Source: Aliishimia sp039978895
GTDB taxonomy: Bacteria > Pseudomonadota > Alphaproteobacteria > Rhodobacterales > Rhodobacteraceae
Reading direction: 5' to 3'
Length of the DNA: 64,000 bases
NCBI GenBank assembly: GCA_039978895.1
Contig: JBDWAL010000059.1
Span: forward strand, 62,001-126,000
A program made the position numbers and the translations under genes. A model generated the notes under the pieces. The model was not told the origin of the DNA and did no database searches. It saw only the letters and a list, made by a program, of their open reading frames with translations. Shown here piece by piece: positions 25,882-35,615 of this stretch; positions within the stretch are counted from its first letter, which is position 1, and every line of letters starts with the position of its first letter.

Positions 25882-27654
25882 TTAATCCCAGCAGCTTACC
25901 AAAACAGTCATACCACGCGCTTGTGCGGTTATGTCTTCTGGCGGCATTGTTTGCGCATTTGTTTGGCTGCGCGTGTTGACCCCTTCAGCCACAAGAATTG
26001 CTTGGATAATGTCTCCGTCCGCTGCAAAACTGACTTCGGCTGGCAATTGGCGGCCAGTGGTTGGACGCGGCAGCAACATGCCAAGCAAAGCGCCGGATTG
26101 ATCAAACACAGGGCCACCGGCGTCACCCTCAAGGGTCTCTACTTCAATTCGCGTCAACTCAGATTCGCCGCGCAACCCCCGTAGATCCGACAGGGCTCCG
26201 AAACTCATCGTGGGAGCACCTAGTACACCTCCGTAAGAAAATCCGGCGACGGCGACATCAGATTGCAGGCGCGGCGCAGTTGTCGCAAATTGCGCGACTG
26301 AGAGCGGTGCAATCGCAGAAACGGGCTTTAGAACCGCCACACCAAGTTGCGCGTCTTTCAGCGCCAAAGTGGCGTCGGTGTCTTCGTCCAAGGTGATCCG
26401 CGTGCAGCTTTCTACAGCGTCCACCGTGGTCACAACCGTTCCGATGTTGTCCACAAAGAAGCCAGACCGCGACAAACGCGGCTTGCGGATTTGCAAACCC
26501 GCGACCAAGTCGATGGCTTGATCGTCGTTGTCGCTCCATGTTGGGTCGAGCACGCCGGGAGTAGCGGTGAAACTTTTGCGCATCTCCTCCAACACGCGGG
26601 TGCGCCGGTCTTCATCGCCTGCGGGCCAAACTAAGGTGAAACCTTTAACTTGCCCGTCGCGTAGAACCGCTTCAGTGTAACTGATGCGTGAGGCGTTTTG
26701 TCCGGTGATGCGAAAGCTTGTTTTGCCCCGCTCGCGGTCGCCGTCCAAGGGCACTATTTCCAGCGTTTGCATGATTTCATACAAACCAAATAACGTGTTT
26801 TGATCCCCTGCTTGGCTGATCAACAAAACTTGTGCGTCTAACTCACCTTTGGGGCTGAACTGGGCAAACGGAAATTCGTATTTGTCAAAAGCCACGACAC
26901 CCGTTGGCAGCACTATTTCGATTCCAGCGGTATCTTCGCGAACGCGGCGAAGGTCCATCCCGTCCAACACGGCGTTATATTGTTGGAACAGCATTGCGCG
27001 TTGTGCGGTGGTCAGGATGCCGGTGGGCTCAATTGAGTTGGCCTCTTGCCACGCGGCCATGGATCGACGTGTTCCGCGACCAAAGGCGCCATCAATGGAT
27101 GAGTTATAAAAACCGGCCCATTCGAGCGCGATTTGCAGGTCTTCGCGTTCTGAGCGGCTCAAAAGCTGTTCGCTGCGGCGGGCTTCTGCCGGGGTTTCAT
27201 CAGGAACAACTTGCTGCGGTTCGGGAATTTCGGGGTCTGGCGTTGCGACCTGTGCTGTTTGGGTTTCGGGGTCCGCTGTGAGCGGCGCGCTTATCACACC
27301 GCGATTCAAGACGTTCGCGCCTACGGGCCAGAATTGCTGCTGATAGCTGTTGGAAAGTGCCAGATAACTGTCGTTGGGGATTCGCCCGTCGGCTCGGTAG
27401 TTGCGTAAAACGATTTCCGCGTCGCCCCGACGATAGGGGCCAAGGGCGATTCCATACCACCCGCCACCAATGGAAAACCCATTCACGTCTTGCAGGTTGC
27501 CTGAATAGATTTGCGCGCGTTCTGTAGCCACGCGAAGGCCTTGATGCGCTTCAATTTGAACCCACACGATGTCACTTGCAGATTGCGCAACAGCCACCGC
27601 TGCCCACAACCACGTCACCAAAACGGCCAGTCCCCAACGCAGAGCGTGCAACAT
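25882..27654 (-). CDS. Secreted peptidoglycan-binding protein with degenerate trypsin-like domain
   Basis: The 590-residue protein starts with a signal peptide (cleavage near AVAQ, residue 24). Residues 28-120 resemble a SPOR-like repeat domain, residues about 168-225 a peptidoglycan-binding domain (IDGAFGRGTRRSMAAWQ), and residues about 385-560 a trypsin-like serine protease fold. The protease site is altered: the expected GDSGGP reads GDAGGP (Ala512 for Ser), and the His of the NAHV motif is replaced, as the segment reads VTTVDAVESC (Asp412). It is therefore probably a non-catalytic envelope protein. Divergent from glyQ. Confidence 0.8.
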   Translation of the reverse strand: MLHALRWGLAVLVTWLWAAVAVAQSASDIVWVQIEAHQGLRVATERAQIYSGNLQDVNGFSIGGGWYGIALGPYRRGDAEIVLRNYRADGRIPNDSYLALSNSYQQQFWPVGANVLNRGVISAPLTADPETQTAQVATPDPEIPEPQQVVPDETPAEARRSEQLLSRSEREDLQIALEWAGFYNSSIDGAFGRGTRRSMAAWQEANSIEPTGILTTAQRAMLFQQYNAVLDGMDLRRVREDTAGIEIVLPTGVVAFDKYEFPFAQFSPKGELDAQVLLISQAGDQNTLFGLYEIMQTLEIVPLDGDRERGKTSFRITGQNASRISYTEAVLRDGQVKGFTLVWPAGDEDRRTRVLEEMRKSFTATPGVLDPTWSDNDDQAIDLVAGLQIRKPRLSRSGFFVDNIGTVVTTVDAVESCTRITLDEDTDATLALKDAQLGVAVLKPVSAIAPLSVAQFATTAPRLQSDVAVAGFSYGGVLGAPTMSFGALSDLRGLRGESELTRIEVETLEGDAGGPVFDQSGALLGMLLPRPTTGRQLPAEVSFAADGDIIQAILVAEGVNTRSQTNAQTMPPEDITAQARGMTVLVSCWD

Positions 27655-27830
27655 TCTCGAACTTCCCCAGTATAATCGAATAACAAGCAGCGTTTTTCTG
27701 CGGCGAAACTAAACAGGAAACGTGCCGGGATACCATGGGGGAAAACCCTGCTTTTGACATATGTGGCGCAATTGACCCTAGCCGCTGGGGCGCTTAGGAA
27801 AGGCGCGCAGCATCACGGGAATTTTCGCTT

Positions 27831-28778
27831 ATGTCCGACACCACTTCCGCCACTGGGCCTCGTTCGTTTCAGGAGATTCTCCTGCGGCTCCAGACATACT
27901 GGGCGAGCAAAGGCTGCGCGATGCTACAACCCTACGACATGGAGGTTGGCGCAGGCACGTTCCACCCCGCCACAACCTTGCGCGCGCTCGGCGAGCAACC
28001 ATGGGCGGCAGCATATGTGCAACCGTCTCGACGCCCCACTGATGGGCGCTACGGCGACAACCCGAACCGTTTGCAGCATTTTTACCAATACCAGGTGCTG
28101 ATCAAACCCAGCCCACCCGATTTGCAAGAACTTTACTTGGGGTCTTTGCAAGCCATCGGTGTCGATATGGATTTGCACGATATCCGCTTTGTCGAAGACG
28201 ATTGGGAAAGCCCGACATTGGGCGCGTGGGGGCTTGGCTGGGAAGTCTGGTGTGATGGCATGGAAGTGTCACAATTCACATATTTCCAACAGGTTGGCGG
28301 CCATGATTGCCACCCTGTTTCAGGCGAGCTGACCTATGGTTTAGAGCGATTGGCGATGTATATCCTTGGCGTGGACCACGTGATGCAGATGCCGTTCAAC
28401 GACCCAGATGCGCCAATCCCGCTGAGCTATGGCGACATCTTCAAGCAAACCGAAGAAGAATACGCGCGTTGGAACTTCGACGTGGCAAATACCGAGGTCC
28501 TGTTGCGTCACTTTGAGGAAGCCGAAGCCGAATGCGAGGCGATCCTCGCCCTTGAACAAGACGACCCCAAGACCGGTAAACGCATCATCATGGCGCATCC
28601 GGCCTACGATCAATGCATTAAGGCGTCCCATATTTTCAATTTGCTCGACGCACGCGGGGTGATCTCGGTCACAGAACGCCAAGCCTATATCGGCCGCGTT
28701 CGCGCGCTCGCCAAACAATGCGCGGATGCGTTTGTGCGCACCCCTGCGGGTGGATGGACAGCGGAGGTCACGGCGTGA
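27831..28778 (+). CDS. glyQ: Glycyl-tRNA synthetase alpha subunit
   Basis: The 315-residue protein is the catalytic subunit of the bacterial alpha2-beta2 glycyl-tRNA synthetase, which charges tRNA-Gly with glycine. Class II family motifs are present: YVQPSRRPTDGRYGDNPNR, WEVWCDGMEVSQFTYFQQVG and SGELTYGLERLAMY. The length is normal. It is the first gene of an operon leading to glyS with two unrelated genes between, and overlaps the next start by four bases (GTGA). Confidence 0.97.
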   Translation: MSDTTSATGPRSFQEILLRLQTYWASKGCAMLQPYDMEVGAGTFHPATTLRALGEQPWAAAYVQPSRRPTDGRYGDNPNRLQHFYQYQVLIKPSPPDLQELYLGSLQAIGVDMDLHDIRFVEDDWESPTLGAWGLGWEVWCDGMEVSQFTYFQQVGGHDCHPVSGELTYGLERLAMYILGVDHVMQMPFNDPDAPIPLSYGDIFKQTEEEYARWNFDVANTEVLLRHFEEAEAECEAILALEQDDPKTGKRIIMAHPAYDQCIKASHIFNLLDARGVISVTERQAYIGRVRALAKQCADAFVRTPAGGWTAEVTA

Positions 28779-29302
28779 ATGGAAAAATCGTCGGGAGCGT
28801 TCTGTTGATATCTGGTCTGATTGCAGGCGTGGCGCTGTATTACCTACAAATTTACGGCTTTTACACCGAGGTTGCGGATGGCCCCGGCGCAGATGTGCAA
28901 TTGGTGTCTTATGTCTCGGAATCCCCTGAACCGATCACCTATTCGGACTTTAAAGCTATCGATGCGGATAGCTCTCCGATCCGGTTCCGTGCGTGTTTTC
29001 AAACGGATATGAGCTTACCTTTGCTCACTGAAACCTTTGTTGGGCTGGATGCAACAGCGCCGCGCAACGCCCCGCACTGGTTTGAGTGCTTTGACGCCGA
29101 AGCGATCGCTGCTGAGGTTGAAGCGGGTACAGCGCTGACTTTCTTGGGTCAAAAGAACGTTCATTTCGGTGTGGATCGCATCGTGGCCATTTCTGAGGAT
29201 GGGCGCGGCTACATCTGGCACGAACTCAATGAGTGCGGTGAAAAAGCCTATGATGGTACTGTTGTGGGCGAAGAATGCCCGGCACTTCCAGCGGCCAACT
29301 GA
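28775..29302 (+). CDS. DUF6446-like membrane-anchored protein
   Basis: The 175-residue protein starts with GTG at 28775, overlapping the glyQ stop. An N-terminal hydrophobic segment (VGSVLLISGLIAGVALYYL, residues 5-23) would anchor it in the inner membrane with the remainder in the periplasm. Several conserved-looking cysteines occur (FRACFQ, WFECFD, NECGEK, EECPAL). I recall such a protein between glyQ and glyS in Rhodobacteraceae, annotated DUF6446; its function is unknown. The next gene overlaps its stop (TGATG). Confidence 0.7.
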   Translation: MNGKIVGSVLLISGLIAGVALYYLQIYGFYTEVADGPGADVQLVSYVSESPEPITYSDFKAIDADSSPIRFRACFQTDMSLPLLTETFVGLDATAPRNAPHWFECFDAEAIAAEVEAGTALTFLGQKNVHFGVDRIVAISEDGRGYIWHELNECGEKAYDGTVVGEECPALPAAN

Positions 29303-29973
29303 TGATGATCGCGCCAACCCCCATAGATGCCAAAGACGCGCGTCGCAAAAAGCGACGCCGCGAAGCGCGCTTGCGTGCGCAAGGTATCCTGCAGGGGGTG
29401 GTGTCGATGTTGCGGCCCGGCGATGTCGTGTTTGATTGCGGTGCAAATGTTGGCGAGGTGACCGCGATGTTGGCCGCCACAGGGGCGACGGTGCATGCGT
29501 TTGAACCTGACCCGCTGGCGTTCGCACGGTTGCAAGACAGGGTCGGCGGGATGCTCAATGTGCATTTGCACGCCGCTTGCGTTGGTACTCAAAATGGCAC
29601 TGTGAAACTTGCCCGCGCTGACAATTTTGCCGCCGATCCCGAAAGCCGCACCACCCGTAGCAGTATCATTGCTGGTGGCACGGGCATGAATGACGACGAC
29701 ACTTTTGATGTCCCAATGGTTGATCTGATCGCTTTGTTGAAAATCTGCATAGCCTCGCAATCTGAGGTCGCTTTTGTCAAAATGGACATTGAGGGCGCAG
29801 AACTTGATCTGCTGGAGGCAATGCACACGCATGCTTTGTTTGACGATATCCGCCTGACTGTGGCTGAAACCCACCAAGGCAAGTTCTCCGAATTACGCCC
29901 CCGTTTCAAAGCGTTGCGCAAGACATTTGCCGCGACCTACCCAAAAACCAAGGTGTTCCTTGATTGGATCTGA
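29302..29973 (+). CDS. FkbM family methyltransferase
   Basis: The 223-residue protein has the SAM-binding motif VVFDCGANVGEVTAMLAATG, the acidic FEPDPLAFARL strand end and the FkbM-type MDIEGAELDLLEAM motif. FkbM proteins methylate hydroxyls of small molecules, sugars or lipids; the target here is unknown. The N-terminus is strongly basic (DAKDARRKKRRREARLRAQG). The ATG at 29302 overlaps the preceding stop codon, so it is translated with the DUF6446-like gene inside the glyQ-glyS operon. Confidence 0.85.
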   Translation: MMIAPTPIDAKDARRKKRRREARLRAQGILQGVVSMLRPGDVVFDCGANVGEVTAMLAATGATVHAFEPDPLAFARLQDRVGGMLNVHLHAACVGTQNGTVKLARADNFAADPESRTTRSSIIAGGTGMNDDDTFDVPMVDLIALLKICIASQSEVAFVKMDIEGAELDLLEAMHTHALFDDIRLTVAETHQGKFSELRPRFKALRKTFAATYPKTKVFLDWI

Positions 29974-30000
29974 CCTGCTTTCCTGACTTAGGACGACACG

Positions 30001-32097
30001 ATGCCTGACCTTTTGATCGAACTCTTTTCCGAAGAAATCCCGGCCCGGATGCAAACGCGTGCGGCTGAAGATCTCAAAAAGCTGGTGACAAATGGCCTTG
30101 TCGAGGCGGGTTTGACATATGCGTCTGCGGGCGCGTTTTCGACGCCACGCCGTCTTGTTTTGTCTGTGGATGGTTTGTTGGATGCGTCCCCAACTGTGCG
30201 CGAAGAACGCAAAGGTCCCAAAGCGGACGCGCCCGAAAAGGCGATTGAGGGGTTCTTACGCGGTGCGGGACTAACGCGCGATCAAGTGCAAGAACGCGAA
30301 ACACCCAAAGGCAATGTTTTGTTCGCGGTGATCGAAAAGCCGGGCCGCCCGGCAGCGCAAATTGTCGCCGAAGTTTTGGAAGCAACCATTCGCAATTTCC
30401 CATGGCCCAAATCGATGCGCTGGGGCGCGGGCAGTCTGCGCTGGGTGCGTCCTTTGCATTCAATCCTGTGCCTATTGAGCGATGAAGCCGGCGCACAGGT
30501 TGTGGATATGTCTGTGGATCAAATCACGTCGGGCGATACGACCGAAGGCCACCGCTTCATGGCGCCGGGCCGCTTTTCGGTCACATCTTTCGATGATTAC
30601 AGCCAAAAGCTAAAGCGCGCCCATGTGGTTTTGGACGCGACCGAACGGGCTGCCGCCATTTGGAATGATGCCACGAATATTGCCTTCGCTGCTGGCCTTG
30701 AAGTCGTGGACGATCGCGGACTTCTGGCTGAGGTCGCAGGGCTGGTCGAATGGCCTGTTGTGTTGATGGGGGCCATTGCGGATGACTATCTTGAGCTGCC
30801 CGCAGAAGTGCTACAAACGTCGATGAAAGAGCACCAAAAATTCTTCTCTGTGCGCAACCCTAAGACGGGTCGGATCGAACGATTTATCACGGTAGCAAAC
30901 CGCGAAACTGCCGATAGCGGCGCGACCATTCTGGCGGGCAACGAAAAAGTCCTGTCGGCGCGTTTGGCCGACGCCAAGTTCTTCTGGGAAAATGACCTGC
31001 GCATTGCCAAGTCTGACATGAATGTCTGGACCCAAGCGCTTGAAAACGTGACGTTCCACAACAAACTTGGGTCACAAGTCGAACGGATCGAACGCATCGC
31101 TGCCCTTGCACGAGACTTGGCCCCAATTGTGGGCGCAGACGCCGATTTGGCGGAGCAAGCCGCTCGTTTGGCCAAGGCAGATCTGTCATCTGAAATGGTC
31201 AATGAATTCCCCGAACTTCAGGGGCTTATGGGGCGGTATTACATCGAAGCTTCGGGCCAAGACGCCGCTGTTGCCGCCGCCGCACAAGATCACTACTCTC
31301 CCCTTGGACCGTCTGACGATGTGCCCACAGCACCCGTGTCTGTCGCGGTTGCGCTGGCCGATAAGATCGATACTTTGACGGGCTTCTGGGCAATTGACGA
31401 GAAACCGACTGGCAGTAAGGACCCGTTTGCCCTGCGCCGTGCTGCCTTGGGAGTTATTCGGTTGGTTCTAGAGAATGATCTGACATTGCCAATGAAAAGT
31501 ATCTTCAGTTCCTCGAATGAGATCGCAGGTCCTCGCACGAACGACGCCAATGAAAGTCGTTTTGCTGACGTCAACGAAATCACAGGTTTCTTCCACGACC
31601 GCCTCAAAACCTACCTCAAAGACAAAGGCGTGCGCCACGATATCATCGATGCGTGCATTGCGATGCCCAACAATGACGACCTTGCTTTGTTGGTGAAACG
31701 CGCGACAGCTCTTGCGGCGACTTTGAAAACTGAAGATGGCGGAAATCTTATCCAAGGGTTTAAGCGGGCCAATAACATCCTCACCCAAGCTGAAGAAAAA
31801 GATGGCGTCGAATATTCCTATGGGGCGGACGTGAAATGGGCCGAGACGGACGAAGAACGTGCGCTGTTTGCAGCCCTTGATGCGGCTGAGGGGAAGATCA
31901 CTCCGGCGATGAAATCCCAAGATTTCGAACAAGCTATGACAGCAATGGCGTCGCTACGCGGCCCGATTGATGCGTTTTTTGATACGGCGAAGATCAACAC
32001 GGACAATCAAACTGTGCGCCGTAACCGCATGAATTTGCTCAGCCGAATTCGCCAAACCTGCTTGGGCGTCGCAGATTTGACCCGGATTGAGGGCTGA
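30001..32097 (+). CDS. glyS: Glycyl-tRNA synthetase beta subunit
   Basis: The 698-residue protein is the tRNA-recognition subunit of the heterotetrameric glycyl-tRNA synthetase. It starts with the typical LLIELFSEEIPARMQ and contains RWVRPLHSI, LPAEVLQTSMKEHQKFFSV and DPFALRRAALGVIRL, with a C-terminal anticodon-binding (DALR-like) region. An AGGA site lies before the ATG. It completes the operon begun by glyQ. Confidence 0.97.
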   Translation: MPDLLIELFSEEIPARMQTRAAEDLKKLVTNGLVEAGLTYASAGAFSTPRRLVLSVDGLLDASPTVREERKGPKADAPEKAIEGFLRGAGLTRDQVQERETPKGNVLFAVIEKPGRPAAQIVAEVLEATIRNFPWPKSMRWGAGSLRWVRPLHSILCLLSDEAGAQVVDMSVDQITSGDTTEGHRFMAPGRFSVTSFDDYSQKLKRAHVVLDATERAAAIWNDATNIAFAAGLEVVDDRGLLAEVAGLVEWPVVLMGAIADDYLELPAEVLQTSMKEHQKFFSVRNPKTGRIERFITVANRETADSGATILAGNEKVLSARLADAKFFWENDLRIAKSDMNVWTQALENVTFHNKLGSQVERIERIAALARDLAPIVGADADLAEQAARLAKADLSSEMVNEFPELQGLMGRYYIEASGQDAAVAAAAQDHYSPLGPSDDVPTAPVSVAVALADKIDTLTGFWAIDEKPTGSKDPFALRRAALGVIRLVLENDLTLPMKSIFSSSNEIAGPRTNDANESRFADVNEITGFFHDRLKTYLKDKGVRHDIIDACIAMPNNDDLALLVKRATALAATLKTEDGGNLIQGFKRANNILTQAEEKDGVEYSYGADVKWAETDEERALFAALDAAEGKITPAMKSQDFEQAMTAMASLRGPIDAFFDTAKINTDNQTVRRNRMNLLSRIRQTCLGVADLTRIEG

Positions 32098-32199
32098 TTT
32101 AACACACGGTTGCTGGTATCAAATGTAATCCTTGCTAGCTAAGGGAAACTGCCTATTCTGCGCGAACGCCTAGACTTGCCGCAGTGCAGAAAGATATGC

Positions 32200-34737
32200 A
32201 TGGACACGCACCCGCATACGACCCTTGTCACCCCCACGGCACCGATCTCTAACGAGACGCACGGGGGACGCGCCAAATGCCTGCAACGGCTGGTAAGATT
32301 GGACTTGCCAGTTCCCACAACCGTCGCGTTGTCGTTCTCAGCCGTCAAAAAGATTGCTGAGGGCGAATTGCCCGATTTGGACAAAATCGTCTCGCAATTC
32401 GCGGATGATACGCTGTTATGTGTGCGCCCCTCGTCTGAGGACCCAGACTGGGGCGGGCCGGGGGCGATTTTGAACATCGGCATGAACAACGCGCGCAATG
32501 TTGAGATGAGCGAAACAATCGGTGCGTCTGCGGCCGCAGCTCTTTATTCGCGGTTTGTGCAATCTTACGCTGTGAATGTCGCCAGACTTGATCCCGACAT
32601 GTTCGATGATCTGCCGGAAGACCCCATCGAAGCCTTGCGCGCGGCCCTAGCGGCCTATGAAGCGGAAGCCGAAGAAGAATTTCCGCAAGACCCAGCGCGG
32701 CAACTATCGGATGTGTTGAAATCCATGGCGCGTGCATGGGATGGAACGTCTGCGCGGTTGCTGCGCCAAGCAAAAGGCGCGCCACCTGAGGCAGGCTTGG
32801 GGTTGGTCGTGCAACAATTGGTGTTCGGCTTGGGGCAAGGCGAATGCGGCTCGGGTGTGTTGCAATTGGTCAATTCAACGACGGGTTTGCAGCAGATCAC
32901 AGGGCGTTACCTGAGCCAAAGTCAGGGGCGAGACGCGCTGAAACTCAAGGATCAAGCGCTTTACTTAACACGCGACCCACGCGGCCCCTCCCTTGAGGAG
33001 GCCGCGCCCGAAGCCTTTGCGGCACTGAAAACAGATGCGGCCTTGATGCGCAAACGGCTGCGCGAGGAAATGCAGGTCGAGTTTGCGATTGAGAACGGGA
33101 CTGTCCACATTCTGGATGGGGTGCGGGTGCAACGTTCTGCGCGCGCAGCGTTGCGGATTTTGATCGAGCTGGTTGAAGACGGTATTATTCCCGAGCAGGA
33201 AGCTATTATGCGTCTGCCGCCGCGCGCATTAAATGAATTGCTGCACCGACAATTGGACCCTAAAGCACCGCGTGATCAAATCGGGCAGGGCATCGCGGCC
33301 AGTCCGGGGGCAGCTTCGGGGCGGATTGTGTTCTCGTCGGCCGAAGCGCAAGCCAGTGCCGCGCGCAACGAAGCGTGCATTCTTGTGCGCCGCGAAACCA
33401 ATCCAGAAGATATTCGCGGCATGCATGTCGCCGCCGCTGTCTTGACGGAAAAAGGCGGGATCACCAGCCACGCAGCCGTCATTGGACGCGGTTTGGGCCT
33501 ACCTTGCGTGGTCGGGGCGTCGAACATACGGTTTCAGACGCGCAACAAGATTTTGACCGCAACCGATGGGCGGACCTTCCACGAAGGCGATGTGATCACG
33601 GTTGATGGCACGTCCGGCCAAGTGCTTGCGGGCAGCCCGCCGATGCTGGAAGCTGCAATGGATGATGCGTTCCAAAAGCTGATGGATTGGGCTGATGCAG
33701 CACGTGACATTGGCATTCGCGCCAACGCTGATACGCCAGCGGATGCGAAAACGGCCCGCAATTTCGACGCACAAGGGATTGGGCTTTGCAGAACTGAGCA
33801 CATGTTCTTCCAAGCCGATAGACTGACGGTAATGCGCGAGATGATCTTCACCGATAACCCGGATGATCGGGGCGACGTATTGGCCCGGCTTCTGCCGATG
33901 CAGCGCGCAGATTTCACCGAGTTGTTTGAGATCATGCACGGGTTGCCCGTGTGTATCCGCTTGTTTGACCCGCCGTTGCACGAATTTTTGCCCCATGACC
34001 GATCCGGGCAACGTGAACTGGCCGAAGCGCTTGATTTGCCTTTGTCAGATGTGACGCGCCGGGTGGAAGCGATGAGCGAATATAACCCGATGTTGGGTAT
34101 GCGTGGCGTCCGTTTGGGAATAACGGTGCCTGAAATCTACGAAATGCAGGCGCGTGCGATTTTTGAAGCCACGGTTGCGGCCAGCAAAGATGGCGATGCG
34201 GTCGTGCCAGAGATTATGATCCCTTTGGTGTCGGCCAATCGCGAAGTCGAATTGGTGAAGTCCCGGATTGATGCCGTGGCGGCGGCCGTCCGCTTGGAAA
34301 CCTATACTGATTTCGACTATCGGCTTGGCGTCATGGTGGAAACACCACGGGCTGCGTTGCGGGCCGCCGAAATTGCGCCACATTGTGCTTTTATGAGCTT
34401 TGGCACCAACGATTTGACTCAGATGACCTATGGTTTGTCGCGCGATGATGCGGGGCGGTTCATGTCGGCCTATGTGAACCAAGGAGTCTATGCAGAAGAC
34501 CCGTTCCATTCGCTTGATGTGGAGGGCGTGGGTGAGTTGCTGAAGCTTGGTGCAGAGCGCGGAAGATCCACGCAACCGGATGTGACTTTGTCGATTTGCG
34601 GCGAACACGGAGGCAATCCCGAATCGATTGCGTTTTGCCGCGCGGCCGGTTTTGACTACGTGTCTTGCTCTCCGTTCCGAGTTCCTGTGGCGCGTCTTGC
34701 CGCAGCGCAACTGGCAATTGGTGACAAAATAAGCTGA
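32200..34737 (+). CDS. ppdK: Pyruvate, phosphate dikinase homologue with divergent nucleotide-binding half
   Basis: The 845-residue protein is a PPDK-family enzyme (pyruvate + ATP + Pi to PEP + AMP + PPi). The swivelling phosphohistidine motif is intact (GGITSHAAVIGRGLG), as is the PEP/pyruvate barrel with CGEHGGNPESIAFCRAAGFDY and SCSPFRVPVARLAAAQ. The ATP-grasp half departs from the family: the RSGAxxSMPGMM loop reads RPSSEDPDWGGPG, and the usual LQTR motif after the EFTIE-like strand is VEFAIENGTVHILDGVR. It is shorter than typical PPDK (about 880-900). ATG at 32200 is the chosen start. Activity with ATP is therefore uncertain. Confidence 0.8.
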   Translation: MDTHPHTTLVTPTAPISNETHGGRAKCLQRLVRLDLPVPTTVALSFSAVKKIAEGELPDLDKIVSQFADDTLLCVRPSSEDPDWGGPGAILNIGMNNARNVEMSETIGASAAAALYSRFVQSYAVNVARLDPDMFDDLPEDPIEALRAALAAYEAEAEEEFPQDPARQLSDVLKSMARAWDGTSARLLRQAKGAPPEAGLGLVVQQLVFGLGQGECGSGVLQLVNSTTGLQQITGRYLSQSQGRDALKLKDQALYLTRDPRGPSLEEAAPEAFAALKTDAALMRKRLREEMQVEFAIENGTVHILDGVRVQRSARAALRILIELVEDGIIPEQEAIMRLPPRALNELLHRQLDPKAPRDQIGQGIAASPGAASGRIVFSSAEAQASAARNEACILVRRETNPEDIRGMHVAAAVLTEKGGITSHAAVIGRGLGLPCVVGASNIRFQTRNKILTATDGRTFHEGDVITVDGTSGQVLAGSPPMLEAAMDDAFQKLMDWADAARDIGIRANADTPADAKTARNFDAQGIGLCRTEHMFFQADRLTVMREMIFTDNPDDRGDVLARLLPMQRADFTELFEIMHGLPVCIRLFDPPLHEFLPHDRSGQRELAEALDLPLSDVTRRVEAMSEYNPMLGMRGVRLGITVPEIYEMQARAIFEATVAASKDGDAVVPEIMIPLVSANREVELVKSRIDAVAAAVRLETYTDFDYRLGVMVETPRAALRAAEIAPHCAFMSFGTNDLTQMTYGLSRDDAGRFMSAYVNQGVYAEDPFHSLDVEGVGELLKLGAERGRSTQPDVTLSICGEHGGNPESIAFCRAAGFDYVSCSPFRVPVARLAAAQLAIGDKIS

Positions 34738-34889
34738 GCTTGTTCCTGATTTGCGCTATATTTCGTTGCTGGCGCTATATGTGCCGGTCACATCGCATTC
34801 ACCTTGAGTTTCCCGTAAAAGGCGAAGGGCTGGACGCGCCCGAGCTTTCAAGTTACGCCCTCGCCAGATTTAACTAATCGTTAAGGCTT

Positions 34890-35522
34890 ATGCGGACATT
34901 TGCTGCCATATCTTTTGTACTAAGCGTGCTGGCTTCTGCTGGGGCTGTATCTGCGTCAGATGACGCGGTGCGCGAGCTGCAGCAATTGGAACAGCGGGGG
35001 CTGAGCCGCTTGAAGCCGGGTCGTATGGAAGAGCTGTTAAGCGCTCCGACGCCAAGCCATTCCGGTGTGCAATTCTCCAAAGCTTGGCTAGATGCGCAAC
35101 CTTCCGCGACAGGTGGGGAGTCCCTAAAGTGCCTGAGCGAGGCCCTGTATTTTGAAGCCCGCGGCGAAACCGTGAAAGGTCAATTCGCGGTCGCGGAGGT
35201 CATCGTGAACCGCGTGAAATCTAGCCGTTTCCCAAGCACAATCTGCGGCGTGATCAATCAAGGCACGGGTCGCAAATATGCCTGCCAATTTACTTATACT
35301 TGCGATGGTCGCGCCGAACGGATCGGCGAGCCTGCAACCTATGTTCGGGTTCAAAAGGTTGCCAAAGCGATGTTGGATGGCCGTGTGGCCCCTTTGACCA
35401 GTGGCGCAACCCACTACCATACGACCGCTGTGCGCCCCAAATGGGCCCGGGTCTATACACGCACAGCCAAGATCGGCGTGCATATCTTTTATCGCCACAC
35501 ATATCGTTCCGCCTCTAACTGA
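34890..35522 (+). CDS. Cell wall hydrolase, SleB/CwlJ family
   Basis: The 210-residue protein has an N-terminal signal peptide (MRTFAAISFVLSVLASAGAV, then SAS) and a C-terminal hydrolase domain of the SleB type, a lytic-transglycosylase-like fold. The catalytic Glu is probably Glu84 in CLSEALYFEARGE, followed by AEVIVNRVKSSRFPSTICGV and ending in GVHIFYRH. In non-sporulating proteobacteria such proteins act on peptidoglycan in the periplasm. It stands alone between ppdK and folB. Confidence 0.88.
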   Translation: MRTFAAISFVLSVLASAGAVSASDDAVRELQQLEQRGLSRLKPGRMEELLSAPTPSHSGVQFSKAWLDAQPSATGGESLKCLSEALYFEARGETVKGQFAVAEVIVNRVKSSRFPSTICGVINQGTGRKYACQFTYTCDGRAERIGEPATYVRVQKVAKAMLDGRVAPLTSGATHYHTTAVRPKWARVYTRTAKIGVHIFYRHTYRSASN

Positions 35523-35615
35523 CGTTTTTGAGCGGTTTGCAGCCGCTTTGGCGACTTTTCTTGTCCAGTTCGGGGCGTTATACGTGCGCAAAATGCCTAT
35601 GGGGGGACCTGGCCA

